Below, piece after piece: positions 1 to 7,639 of a stretch of 64,000 bases of DNA. A program made the position numbers and the translations under genes. The notes below the pieces were generated by a model, which made no database searches, was not told where the DNA came from, and was given only the letters and a program-made list of their open reading frames with translations. The stretch spans positions 1 through 64,000 of the forward strand of contig NZ_CP154855.1 of the NCBI RefSeq assembly GCF_047302425.1, written 5' to 3'. The stretch comes from Oceanitalea sp047302425 (GTDB taxonomy: Bacteria > Actinomycetota > Actinomycetes > Actinomycetales > Actinomycetaceae). Numbering within the stretch: the stretch's first letter is position 1; each line of letters begins with the position of its first letter.

Positions 1-39
1 CCGTTACCTTCTAGCTATCCCTCGGGGAGTGATGTTTCG

Positions 40-255
40 GGGGTGCTGGCCTGTCGGGCTCGGTATGGCTCTTTGCCCCCAGTCGTTGATGATCCGGGGG
101 GTGTTGCCGCCGAGGCCGATAGGTGGCTGGTGATCGCTGATAGGGGCCGGGCCAGACACCCTCACCCGGGGGTGCGGAGTCGCCTTCGTAACGTGGATGC
201 CGACGTCAGCCACCGCGGACAGTCCAGCGTCATTGGTCCAGGGCGGTGAGTTACG
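40..255 (+). ncRNA. candidate IS110 bridge (guide) RNA region
   Basis: IS110-group elements are known to encode a structured bridge RNA in the non-coding left end just upstream of the transposase; its two loops pair with target and donor DNA. This GC-rich, gene-free stretch has the right place and length. I see short self-complementary parts, such as CACCC/GGGTG at 163-174, and two related segments (GATGATCCGGGGG near 89-101 and CTGATAGGGG near 137-146). I did not fold it and cannot name the loops. The call rests mainly on position and family knowledge. Confidence 0.3.
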
Positions 256-265
256 GAGGTCAGGC

Positions 266-1465
266 ATGATCCAGGAACACCACCACATCGAGGTCTTCGT
301 CGGTCTCGACGTCGGTAAGAGCGAGCACCACGCGGTTGCCTTGGACCGGACCGGGAAGGTCCTGTTCGATAAGCCGCTGCCCAACGACGAGGGGAAACTG
401 CGCGCGATTCTGGCGAAGCTCGCCACTCACGGGCCGGTCTTGATGGTCGTGGACCAGCCCGCCACGATCGGCGCGCTGCCGCTGGCTGTCGCCCGCGACG
501 CCGGCGCCACGGTCGGGTACTTGCCGGGGCTGTCAATGCGCCGGATCGCCGACCTACACCCGGGCAACGCCAAGACTGACGCCCGCGATGCGCTCATCAT
601 CGCCGAGGCCGCACGGACCATGCCTCACACGCTGCGGTCGATAGAGATGGCCGATGAGCAGATCGCCGAGCTGGCGATGCTCTGCGGCTTCGATGACGAC
701 CTGCGCGGGCAGATCACCGCCACGTCTAACCGGCTGCGAGGGCTGCTGACCCAGATCCATCCCGCACTCGAGCGGGTCCTGGGTAAGCATCTGGACCACC
801 CGGCCGTGCTCGACCTGATCCAGGCCTGGCCGACCCCGGCAGACCTCAAGACGGCCGGCACCAAGCGCATCGCCACCCGGCTGACCAAGCGAGCCCCGCG
901 CATGGGGAGGCGACTCGCCGAGGAGATCACCGCCGCGTTGGCCGAGCAGACCGTGGTCGTCGCCGGCACCAGCGCCGCCGGGGTCGTGCTGCCGCGCCTG
1001 GCCGCCCAGCTCGCCGAGCTACGCGCCCAGCGCGACGACATCGCGGCAACGGTCGAAGAACTGGTGCGCGACCACCCTCTTCACCCGGTCCTGATGTCTA
1101 TGCCGGGCAATGGCATCAGGACCACCGCACGGCTCCTGACCGAGCTCGCCGGGAAGAACTTCACCTCCGCCGCACACATGGCCTCCTACGCCGGCCTGGC
1201 CCCCGTCACACGCCGCTCTGGCACCTCCATCCGCGGCGAGCATCCCAACCGGGCTGGCAACAAGGTCCTCAAACGCGCACTGTTCCTCGCTGCCTTCGCC
1301 TCCCTCAGCGACCCGGTCTCCCGCCGCTACTACGACCGCAAACGCGCCGAGGGCAAGAAGCACAACCAGGCACTCATCGCACTAGCACGCAGACGCTGCG
1401 ACGTCCTCTACGCCATGCTCCGAGACGGCTCCCTCTACGACGCCCCGACACCCCTAGCCGCTTGA
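266..1465 (+). CDS. IS110-family transposase
   Basis: A 399-residue RNA-guided recombinase of the IS110 family. The N-terminal RuvC-like DEDD domain shows FVGLDVGKSEHH with Asp15, an acidic residue at Asp63 (VVDQPATIG, Asp where many members have Glu), and KTDARDALIIAE with Asp105 and Asp108. The C-terminal Tnp domain shows a helix-hairpin-helix-like MPGNGIRTTARLLTELAG, then YAGLAPVTRRSGTSIRG, where Ser318 is the likely catalytic serine, and RAGNKVLKRALFLAAFAS. The start at 266 was chosen because ACGGAGGT lies just upstream (253-260) and the protein then begins shortly before the first catalytic Asp. No frameshift is seen, so the element could still be active. Confidence 0.93.
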   Translation: MIQEHHHIEVFVGLDVGKSEHHAVALDRTGKVLFDKPLPNDEGKLRAILAKLATHGPVLMVVDQPATIGALPLAVARDAGATVGYLPGLSMRRIADLHPGNAKTDARDALIIAEAARTMPHTLRSIEMADEQIAELAMLCGFDDDLRGQITATSNRLRGLLTQIHPALERVLGKHLDHPAVLDLIQAWPTPADLKTAGTKRIATRLTKRAPRMGRRLAEEITAALAEQTVVVAGTSAAGVVLPRLAAQLAELRAQRDDIAATVEELVRDHPLHPVLMSMPGNGIRTTARLLTELAGKNFTSAAHMASYAGLAPVTRRSGTSIRGEHPNRAGNKVLKRALFLAAFASLSDPVSRRYYDRKRAEGKKHNQALIALARRRCDVLYAMLRDGSLYDAPTPLAA

Positions 1466-1515
1466 CAAAGGAGATAGGGGCACCCTCCCGGCGGGCCGTC
1501 CGACCCGCCTCGGTG

Positions 1516-1576
1516 GCGATTATGCACGGGTTCTTCGAGGTTTGCTCTCCCCCATTCGAACCATTGCGGTTATGCA
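1516..1576. repeat. pair of near-identical 11-mers and a small hairpin beside the IS right end
   Basis: GCGATTATGCA (1516-1526) and GCGGTTATGCA (1566-1576) differ by one base and lie 50 bases apart in the 132-base gap between the transposase and mobA. The second copy sits inside an inverted repeat, CCATTG (1561-1566) and CAATGG (1575-1580), with an 8-base loop. These could be subterminal element sequences, target remnants or a weak terminator; I cannot tell which. The rest of the gap shows nothing else. Confidence 0.35.
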
Positions 1577-1597
1577 ATGGACGCGTGACTTTAAGGT

Positions 1598-2224
1598 TCA
1601 CCCTCCTGAGTTGCGGACGCTATTTCTCCCGGTATTCTCCCGGCGGTAGTCGGCGTGGTCGGCCCACGTGTCGATGTCGCGCACCTCACCCCGCCGCGCG
1701 GCGACCGCGGCGAGCCGCAGGGGACGGACGAGCGCCCGCACCGGCGCGCCGCGGAGCCCGCCGGCCACGTCGAGGTCGGCGACGGCGCCCTCGAGCGCCG
1801 CCCGCGAGTAGAGCCCGAGCAGCCACTGGTCACGGCCGTCGTCGTCGCTGAGCACCACCCCGTCCGCCCCAGTGGCGAGGGGCCCCTGCGCCTCGGCGAG
1901 CAGCCGGGGCACGGCAGCGGCGGCGCCGGGCAGGTCGCAGGCGAGCACGAGGACGAGTGCCTCCCCCTCGCCCAGCGCGTGCAGACCGGCGGCGATGCCG
2001 GCGACCGGCCCGCCGTGGGGCGGGTCCTCGAGGGAGCGGACGACGCCGTCGGGCACGGGCACCGCCTCGGGGGCGACGACGACGACGCGACTCGCCCCCG
2101 CCGTCGCGTCGAGGACGTGGTCGAGCAGGCGCCGGCCCCCGACCTCGACCTGCGGCTTGAGCACCCCACCGAGCCGCCGGCCGGTCCCCCCGGCCAGCAC
2201 GACGGCGTCGTGGGCTAGGACCAC
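1598..2224 (-). CDS. mobA: molybdenum cofactor guanylyltransferase MobA
   Basis: Transfers GMP from GTP to molybdenum cofactor, giving the guanine dinucleotide form, in the cytoplasm. It has 208 residues, close to the family norm of about 190-210. The nucleotide-binding signature AGGTGRRLGGVLKP starts near residue 11, and PPHGGPVAGIAAGL and LACDLPG (the metal-binding Asp) follow. The start overlaps the end of moeA by ten bases, so the two are probably translationally coupled. The last 15 or so residues (RRENTGRNSVRNSGG) do not look family-like and lie next to the IS element, so the original C-terminus may have been altered slightly. Confidence 0.9.
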   Translation of the reverse strand: MVLAHDAVVLAGGTGRRLGGVLKPQVEVGGRRLLDHVLDATAGASRVVVVAPEAVPVPDGVVRSLEDPPHGGPVAGIAAGLHALGEGEALVLVLACDLPGAAAAVPRLLAEAQGPLATGADGVVLSDDDGRDQWLLGLYSRAALEGAVADLDVAGGLRGAPVRALVRPLRLAAVAARRGEVRDIDTWADHADYRRENTGRNSVRNSGG

Positions 2225-3435
2225 CGCAGCAGCCCGACCTGGTCCCCGGGGGCGACGGCGTCGACGTCCTCCCCGACGACCGCGAGCGCCTGCGCCGCGG
2301 CGAGCGAGGCGACGAGGTGGGAGCCCGAGCCGCCGGCGGAGGCGGGGTGGACGGAGGGGACGGGGCCGTCGTCGACCGTGACGGGCAGGTACTGACGCCG
2401 GCCGGGTGGGCAGCGCCAGCCGACGGCGGCGCGCGCGGTGGCGAGCGGCACGCGCGCGGGCTGCCCGAGCAGGCGCCGCAGCGCAGGTGCGACGTGGACG
2501 TGGAAGGACACCATGACGCTCACCGGGTTGCCCGGCAGCGCGAAGACCGGCACCCGGCCGGCGAGGTGGCCAAAGCCCTGCGGCTTTCCCGGCTGCATCG
2601 CCACGGTGGTGAAGTCGAGCTCGCCGGACAGGGCCGCCTTGACGACGTCCTTGGTGCCCACGCTGACGCCGCCGGAGGTGACGAGGGCGTCGAGGCCGGG
2701 CAGGGCCGCCTCGACGACCGCCCGCAGCGCGTCCGGGTCGTCACCGACGGAGCCGAGCGGCACGGGCTGGGCGCCCGCCTCCCGCACGAGGCCGGCGACG
2801 AGGAGGCTGTTGGAGTCGGGGATGCGGCCGGGGCCGGGGGCCGTGCCGGGGGCGCACAGCTCGTCCCCGGTGGCGAGCACGCCCACGCGCGGGCGCGGGT
2901 GGACGAGGAGCTCGCCGTAGCCGGCCGAGACCGCGGCGGACAGGTGGGTGGCGGCCAGGACGGTGCCCGCGGTGACGACGACGTCGCCGGGGCGCACGTC
3001 CTCCCCGCGGCGGCGCACGTGAGCGCCCTCGGCGGGGGCGCGGCGCAGCAGCACGCGCGTGGGGAGCGCGGTGGCGCCCGGCGGCTGGTCGCTCAGCTCG
3101 ACGGGGACGACGGCGTCCGCGCCCGGGGGCAGCGGGGCGCCGGTCATGATCCGCACGGCCCGGCCCGGGCCGACCGGGGTGGGGTCGGTCGTGCCCGCGG
3201 GGACGTCGCCGTCCACGGGCAGCGCGACCGGGGTGTCCTCCCCCGCGCCGGCGAGGTCCGCGGCGCGCACGGCGAAGCCGTCCATCGCGGAGTTGTCGAA
3301 GGGCGGCACGGCGAGCAAGGCGACGACGTCCTGCGCTAGCCGCAGCCCGTGGGCCTCGGCGACGGGCACGGGCCGCGGGGCAAGCGGCTCGACCCGGCCG
3401 AGCACCCGCTCCTGGTACTCCTCGACGCTGATCAC
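2215..3435 (-). CDS. moeA: molybdopterin molybdenumtransferase MoeA
   Basis: Inserts molybdate into adenylylated molybdopterin, the last step of basic cofactor synthesis. At 406 residues it matches the family (about 400). Visible motifs in order: FDNSAMDGFAV (near 47), RIMTGAPLPPGADAVVPVE, GVLATGDELC, PDSNSLLVAGL, TSGGVSVGTKDVVK in the MoCF-binding core, and ALPGNPVSVMVSF followed by the C-terminal domain IV. The start is GTG at 3435 with GAGGGG seven bases upstream. It lies 11 bases after moeZ and runs into mobA, so moeZ-moeA-mobA form one operon. Confidence 0.95.
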   Translation of the reverse strand: MISVEEYQERVLGRVEPLAPRPVPVAEAHGLRLAQDVVALLAVPPFDNSAMDGFAVRAADLAGAGEDTPVALPVDGDVPAGTTDPTPVGPGRAVRIMTGAPLPPGADAVVPVELSDQPPGATALPTRVLLRRAPAEGAHVRRRGEDVRPGDVVVTAGTVLAATHLSAAVSAGYGELLVHPRPRVGVLATGDELCAPGTAPGPGRIPDSNSLLVAGLVREAGAQPVPLGSVGDDPDALRAVVEAALPGLDALVTSGGVSVGTKDVVKAALSGELDFTTVAMQPGKPQGFGHLAGRVPVFALPGNPVSVMVSFHVHVAPALRRLLGQPARVPLATARAAVGWRCPPGRRQYLPVTVDDGPVPSVHPASAGGSGSHLVASLAAAQALAVVGEDVDAVAPGDQVGLLRWS

Positions 3436-3446
3436 GGGCAGTCCCC

Positions 3447-4688
3447 TCAGTAGACCGGCAGGCTCGGGTCGACGTCGGCCACCCAGGCGCGCACGCCGCC
3501 GTCGAGATTGGTGACGTCGGTGTACCCAGCCTCGCGCAGGACGCGCTGGGCCTGGGCGGAGCGCCCACCCGACAGGCAGTGGACGACGACGGCGTCCCCC
3601 GGCTCGACCCCGACGCTCGCCGCGGCGAGCGGGTCGGCGACGAGGCGTTCGAGCGGCACGTTGAGCGCACCGGGGATCTGGACGATGGCCCGCTCGGTCG
3701 GCTCGCGGACGTCGAGCAGGACGAAGCGGCCCCCACCGCGTTCACGGGCGGCGAGCCGCTCGGCCAGCTCGCGGGCGGTGAGGGTGGGACCGGCGTCGTC
3801 GTCGCCGTCCGGCTCGGGCTCGGCGGCGAGGACCGCGGCGGCGTGGGTGGTGACGGGCAGGCCGAGGGGGTCGTAGCCGAGCTCGGCGCGGGAGGCCGGT
3901 GGCACCGGGCAGGGCCGGGGGCGCAGCGGGAGCTCGCTCCACCGGGCGGCGAGGACGTCGAGCACGGCCACCCGGCCCAGCAGCGGCTCCCCCACCCCGG
4001 TGACGAGCTTGACCGCCTCGGCCGCCATGAGGGAGCCGACCTGCCCGCACATCGCGCCGAGGACGCCCGCCTGCCCGCACGAGGGGGTGGCCCCGGGCGG
4101 CGGCGGGGCGGGGAAGAGGTCGCGCAGCGTCACGCCCGGGTAGCCGGCCTCCTGCGGCGGGCGGGACCAGAAGACGGCGACCTGTGCGTCGAAGCGCAGG
4201 ATCGAGCCCCACACGAGCGGCAGGCCGAGGTCGGCGCACACGTCGGCGACGAGGTAGCGGGTGGGGAAGTTGTCGGTGCCGTCGAGCACGAGGTCGTAGC
4301 CGCCGATGACCTCGCGAGCGTTGCTCGCGTCCAGGCGCAGGTGGTGGCGGGTGACCTCGACGTCGTCGTTGAGCGCGCGCACGTGCTCCGCGGCGGAGTC
4401 CACCTTGGGGCGCCCGACGTCCGCCGTCGTGTGGAGCACCTGACGCTGGAGGTTGGTGGCCTCGACGACGTCGTCGTCGACGATCCCGACGTGGCCCACC
4501 CCGGCGGCGGCGAGGTAGTGGAGGATCGGCGAGCCGAGCCCGCCGGCGCCCATGACGAGCACCCGCGCCGCCCGCAGCCGGCGCTGCCCGAGCTCACCGA
4601 GCTGCTCGAGGAGCAGGTGGCGGGAGTAGCGCAGCACCTGCTCGCGCTCCAGGGGCGGGCCCGGCGGGACGAGCGGCGGAAGGGGCAT
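3447..4688 (-). CDS. moeZ: MoeZ/MoeB-type sulfurtransferase (E1-like adenylyltransferase plus rhodanese)
   Basis: Adenylates the C-terminal Gly-Gly of MoaD-like carrier proteins and, through its rhodanese domain, loads sulfur onto them. From the ATG at 4688 it has 413 residues. GAGGLG (47-52) is the nucleotide-binding loop, DNFPTRYLV follows, and PSCGQAGVLG holds the likely catalytic Cys204. The rhodanese domain (about 305-413) has VVHCLSGGRSAQ with Cys371. The paired CXXC zinc motifs of classical MoeB are not visible: the second site reads LRPRPCPVPP. A GTG at 4697 gives three more residues. TACAGT at 4701-4696 would put a transcription start almost at the ATG, so the message may be leaderless. 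It is divergent from moaC. Confidence 0.9.
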   Translation of the reverse strand: MPLPPLVPPGPPLEREQVLRYSRHLLLEQLGELGQRRLRAARVLVMGAGGLGSPILHYLAAAGVGHVGIVDDDVVEATNLQRQVLHTTADVGRPKVDSAAEHVRALNDDVEVTRHHLRLDASNAREVIGGYDLVLDGTDNFPTRYLVADVCADLGLPLVWGSILRFDAQVAVFWSRPPQEAGYPGVTLRDLFPAPPPPGATPSCGQAGVLGAMCGQVGSLMAAEAVKLVTGVGEPLLGRVAVLDVLAARWSELPLRPRPCPVPPASRAELGYDPLGLPVTTHAAAVLAAEPEPDGDDDAGPTLTARELAERLAARERGGGRFVLLDVREPTERAIVQIPGALNVPLERLVADPLAAASVGVEPGDAVVVHCLSGGRSAQAQRVLREAGYTDVTNLDGGVRAWVADVDPSLPVY

Positions 4689-4774
4689 AAGCCCCACTGT
4701 AGGAGGCCGTCGCGGGCGCGGGGCACGTCGAACGTCCCGTGCCCCGGCCCGCGGATCGGTGAGACGCTGGGCCC

Positions 4775-5254
4775 ATGACCTTCACCCACCTCGACCCGAG
4801 CGGGCACGCGCGGATGGTCGACGTCACCGAGAAGTCCCCGACGGTCCGCGCCGCGACGGCCACCGGACGGGTGCGCTGCTCCCCCGAGCTGGTCCGCACG
4901 CTGCGCGAGGGCACCGTCCCCAAGGGCGACGTCCTCGCCGTCGCGCGGGTCGCGGGCATCGCGGCCGCCAAGCGCACCCCCGAGCTGCTGCCCCTCGCCC
5001 ACGTCATCGGGGTGCACGGCGTGACGGTGGATGTCGAGGTCGAGGACGACGGCGTGGCGATCACCGCCACCGTCCGCACGGCCGACCGCACCGGGGTGGA
5101 GATGGAGGCGCTGACGGCGGTGAGCGTCGCGGCGCTCAACGTCGTCGACATGGTCAAGGGGCTGGACCGCTCGGTGACGATCACCGACGTCCAGCTCGTG
5201 GCGAAGTCCGGTGGCCGCTCGGGCGAGTGGCGCCGTACGGAGGAGGCGCGATGA
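4775..5254 (+). CDS. moaC: cyclic pyranopterin monophosphate synthase MoaC
   Basis: Converts the MoaA product (3',8-cyclo-dihydro-GTP) to cyclic pyranopterin monophosphate. It has 159 residues, the usual length. Family motifs are MVDVTEKSPTVRAATATGRV (residues 14-33), KGDVLAVARVAGIAAAKRT, LPLAHVI, RTADRTGVEMEALTAVSVAA and the C-terminal KSGGRSGEW. The stop overlaps the moaD start as ATGA, so moaC-moaD are co-translated. The 86 bases between moaC and the divergent moeZ must carry both promoters. Confidence 0.96.
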   Translation: MTFTHLDPSGHARMVDVTEKSPTVRAATATGRVRCSPELVRTLREGTVPKGDVLAVARVAGIAAAKRTPELLPLAHVIGVHGVTVDVEVEDDGVAITATVRTADRTGVEMEALTAVSVAALNVVDMVKGLDRSVTITDVQLVAKSGGRSGEWRRTEEAR

Positions 5255-5487
5255 GCACGGTGAGGTACTTCGCGGCGGCCGCCGAGGCGGCGGGTCGCGA
5301 GCAGGAGCCGGTCGAGCCCGGCAGCGTCGGTGAGCTGCGCGGCGTGCTGGCCGAGCGGCACGGCGAGCGCCTCGCGCGGGTGCTCGAGCGCTGCTCGGTG
5401 CTCGTCAACGGCGTGCGCAGCGAGGACGACGCCCCTGTGGCCGAGGGCGACGTGGTGGACGTCCTCCCACCCTTCGCCGGCGGCTGA
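5251..5487 (+). CDS. moaD: molybdopterin synthase sulfur carrier MoaD
   Basis: The small subunit of molybdopterin synthase, a ubiquitin-fold sulfur carrier of 78 residues. It ends in VDVLPPFAGG; the terminal Gly-Gly is adenylated and then thiocarboxylated (MoeZ is the likely enzyme here) and inserted into MoaE. The beta-grasp pattern VNGVRSEDDAPVAEGDVVDV is clear. The ATG at 5251 overlaps the moaC stop and has GGAGGCGCG just upstream. Confidence 0.94.
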   Translation: MSTVRYFAAAAEAAGREQEPVEPGSVGELRGVLAERHGERLARVLERCSVLVNGVRSEDDAPVAEGDVVDVLPPFAGG

Positions 5488-5540
5488 GCTCGCGCCCGCG
5501 CTCGCGCCACCCTCTGTCCGGCGCGAGCGCACGCGACTGT

Positions 5541-5574
5541 GACGAGCGCGGGCATCACGACGCCCGCGCTCGTC
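5541..5574. terminator. bidirectional hairpin terminator between convergent moaD and moaA
   Basis: A perfect 13-base inverted repeat (GACGAGCGCGGGC at 5541-5553 and its complement at 5562-5574) with an 8-base loop lies in the 121-base gap between the convergent genes. There is no long T run on either side, which is common for GC-rich actinobacteria. Confidence 0.75.
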
Positions 5575-5608
5575 CATTCCACCTGCGGTCGCGGCCGAAC
5601 GGTCCTCG

Positions 5609-6631
5609 TCAGCCGCCGATGGCGCTCATGGGGCGGTCGGGCTGGAGGAAGCCGGGGTCGTTGATCCCGTGCCCGGGCAGCTTGCCGGCGATGCAGCGGT
5701 GCAGCACCCGCGCGAGGTCGTCGTCGGTGCCGCCGCCGCGCAGCGGGGTGAGGAGGTCGGACTCCTCGCGCGAGAACAGGCAGTTGCGCAGCTGGCCGTC
5801 GGCGGTGATCCGCACGCGGTCGCAGGTGCCGCAGAAGGGCTTGGTCACCGAGCGGATGACGCCCACGGTCGTGGGGCCGTCGTCGACGAGGAATCGCTCG
5901 GCAGGCGCGGACGAGCGGCCGGGCAGCGGCGTCAGCGTGAACTCCGTGGCGAGCTGGTCGAGGATCTCCTCCCCGCGCACCATCTTCACCCGCGACCACA
6001 CGTGGCCGGCGTCGAGCGGCATCTGCTCGATGAAGCGGACCTCCAGGGCCCGCTCGGTGGCGAAGCGGACGAGGTCGACGATCTCGTCGTCGTTGACGTC
6101 GCGCATGGCCACGGTGTTGATCTTGACCGGCGCGAGACCAGCGGCGCGGGCCGCCTCGATGCCGTCGAGGACGTCGGTGAAGCGGTTGCGGCGGGTGAGC
6201 TCGTGGAAGCGGTCGGCCCGCAGGGTGTCGAGGCTGATGTTGACGCGCTGCAGGCCGGCGTCGGCGAGGTCCTGGGCGAGCTTGGGCAGCAGCAGCCCGT
6301 TCGTCGTCATCGACAGCTCGAGCGGCCCCTCCGGCCCCTCGATCGTCGCCATCCGCGCGACGACGTCGACGACGTCCTTGCGCAGCAGCGGCTCGCCACC
6401 GGTGAGCCGGACCGTGGCGATGCCCAGCGCCGCCCCGACCTCGGCCACCCGGACGAGCTCGTCGGTCGTGAGGATGGAGTCGCGGTGCAGCCACGGCACG
6501 CCCTCGGCCGGCATGCAGTAGGTGCAGCGCAGGGAGCACTTGTCGGTGAGCGAGATGCGCAGGTCGGTGTGGACGCGGCCGAAGCGGTCGACCATCGGCC
6601 GGCGGAGCTCGGGGGAGACGGCGACGCTCAT
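5609..6631 (-). CDS. moaA: GTP 3',8-cyclase MoaA (radical SAM)
   Basis: Radical SAM enzyme that starts molybdenum cofactor synthesis from GTP. From ATG 6631 it has 340 residues. The N-terminal cluster motif is CSLRCTYC (Cys32, Cys36, Cys39), followed by RLTGGEPLLRKD. The C-terminal GTP-binding cluster is CGTCDRVR with a third Cys in LRNCLFS, and the protein ends in Gly-Gly, as functional MoaA proteins do. The start codon overlaps the moaE stop as ATGA. A longer reading frame upstream lies inside moaE and is rejected. Confidence 0.96.
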   Translation of the reverse strand: MSVAVSPELRRPMVDRFGRVHTDLRISLTDKCSLRCTYCMPAEGVPWLHRDSILTTDELVRVAEVGAALGIATVRLTGGEPLLRKDVVDVVARMATIEGPEGPLELSMTTNGLLLPKLAQDLADAGLQRVNISLDTLRADRFHELTRRNRFTDVLDGIEAARAAGLAPVKINTVAMRDVNDDEIVDLVRFATERALEVRFIEQMPLDAGHVWSRVKMVRGEEILDQLATEFTLTPLPGRSSAPAERFLVDDGPTTVGVIRSVTKPFCGTCDRVRITADGQLRNCLFSREESDLLTPLRGGGTDDDLARVLHRCIAGKLPGHGINDPGFLQPDRPMSAIGG

Positions 6632-7056
6632 GCCGATCCCACCCACGTGTGGCTGCCGTCGTCGAGGACCTGCTTCTTCCACACCGGCAGCCGGGCCTTG
6701 ACCTGCTCGACGAGCTCCCGGCACACGGTGAAGGCGAGGTCGCGGTGGGAGCTGGCGGCGCAGGCGAGGATGGCGACGTCACCGATGCCGAGGACACCGA
6801 CGCGGTGGCTGACGGCCACGCGCACGTCGTCGTGCTCGGCGACGACCTCGGCGGCGATCTCGGCGAGGGTGCGGGCGGCGTCGGGGTGGGCGCTGTACTC
6901 GAGCTGCACGACCGGCCCGTCGGCGTCGGGGCTGTGGTCGCGGACCTGCCCGGTGAAGGTGGCGACGGCCCCCGTCGCGGACGTGGACACGGCGGCGAGG
7001 TGGGCCGCCAGGTCGAGCGGCTCCTCGCTCATCGCGGTGAGCGTGACGTCCCCCAT
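6628..7056 (-). CDS. moaE: molybdopterin synthase catalytic subunit MoaE
   Basis: The large subunit of molybdopterin synthase, which accepts sulfur from MoaD to make the dithiolene of molybdopterin. It has 142 residues. Motifs are GAVATFTGQVRDHS, LEYSAHPDAARTLAEIA, SHRVGVLGIGDVAILACAAS and VWKKQVLDDGSHTWV with the catalytic lysines. It starts at the stop of mog (TGATG) and ends in the start of moaA, so mog-moaE-moaA form one operon. Confidence 0.95.
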   Translation of the reverse strand: MGDVTLTAMSEEPLDLAAHLAAVSTSATGAVATFTGQVRDHSPDADGPVVQLEYSAHPDAARTLAEIAAEVVAEHDDVRVAVSHRVGVLGIGDVAILACAASSHRDLAFTVCRELVEQVKARLPVWKKQVLDDGSHTWVGSA

Positions 7057-7532
7057 CAGTGGTCTCCCCCGTCGAGCTGGTCGAGGATGTGGCCGAGCAG
7101 CGGGCCGACGACGGCGACCGTGTCGCTCACCCCACCCGGGCTGCCGGGCGCGTTGACGACGACGGCGCTCCCCACGGTGCCGACGAGCCCGCGGCTGAGC
7201 ACGGCGGCCGGTGCGGTGCCGTGCCGGCGCACCGCCTCGGCGACGCCGGCGAGCTCGCGCTCGAGGAGCGGGCCGGTGGCTTCCGGGGTGCGGTCGGTGG
7301 GGCTGACGCCGGTGCCGCCCGTGGTGAGGACGACGCGAGCGCCGTCGGCCAGGGCGGTGCGCAGCGCCTCGCGGACCGGTTCCTCGCCGTCCGGGACCAC
7401 CCGGACCGGCCCCACGGCGCAGCCGAGCTCGGCGAGCAGCCGCACGGCGAGGGGGCCCGACAGGTCCTCGCGCTCACCTCGGCTGCACCGGGTGGACACG
7501 GTGAGGACCGTCGCGGGCACGTTGTCGAGCAT
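7056..7532 (-). CDS. mog: molybdopterin adenylyltransferase (MoaB/Mog family)
   Basis: Adenylates molybdopterin before MoeA inserts molybdate. It has 158 residues with the MoCF fold: VLTVSTRCSRGEREDLSGP at the N-terminus, TTGGTGVSPTDRTPEAT (the diagnostic Gly-rich loop with Asp and Thr-Pro-Glu), and the C-terminal NAPGSPGGVSDT. It is the first gene of the mog-moaE-moaA operon. The 107-base gap to the divergent HD-domain gene carries the promoters. Confidence 0.92.
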   Translation of the reverse strand: MLDNVPATVLTVSTRCSRGEREDLSGPLAVRLLAELGCAVGPVRVVPDGEEPVREALRTALADGARVVLTTGGTGVSPTDRTPEATGPLLERELAGVAEAVRRHGTAPAAVLSRGLVGTVGSAVVVNAPGSPGGVSDTVAVVGPLLGHILDQLDGGDH

Positions 7533-7583
7533 TGAGCCAGGCTACGTGATCCCCACCCGTCAGCACCCGTACCGAGGTCCCGG

Positions 7584-7612
7584 CTGACGCGCCCCGCGGA
7601 CGGGTCTACGAT
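7584..7612 (+). promoter_or_regulatory. sigma-A-like promoter for the HD-domain gene
   Basis: CTGACG (7584-7589) and TACGAT (7607-7612) are separated by 17 bases. The expected transcription start near 7619 leaves a short leader holding GAGGGGAGGG (7624-7633), correctly placed for the GTG at 7640. Because an ATG at 7622 falls right at the transcription start, this supports the GTG. Confidence 0.55.
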
Positions 7613-7639
7613 GGCCAGTCGATGAGGGGAGGGCCGGGT

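Larger units (their letters stand above)
1..1490 (+). mobile_element. IS110-family insertion element (left end not resolved)
   Basis: The transposase fills 266-1465. The non-coding stretch before it (about 265 bases, running off the window start) and the short tail after the stop codon fit the IS110 group layout, in which a long left end lies upstream of the gene and the right end lies close to the stop codon. The bases after the stop (AAAGGAGATAGGGGCACC, 1466-1483) resemble right ends of actinobacterial IS110 elements as I remember them. IS110 elements have no classical terminal inverted repeats and make no clear target duplication, so I cannot fix the ends. The element sits downstream of the mobA 3' end without obvious damage to it. 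Confidence 0.6.

Noticed and set aside
2317..3339. Long plus-strand open frames across moeA, groEL, cheA, the mcp genes, motB, flhA and others
   Set aside because: They lie opposite clear genes, have Gly/Arg/Val/His-biased composition and no family motifs. They are the usual antisense shadows of GC-rich coding DNA.
4689..4774. A molybdenum-cofactor riboswitch before moeZ or moaC
   Set aside because: The 86-base gap is too short for the known element and I see no matching stem pattern.
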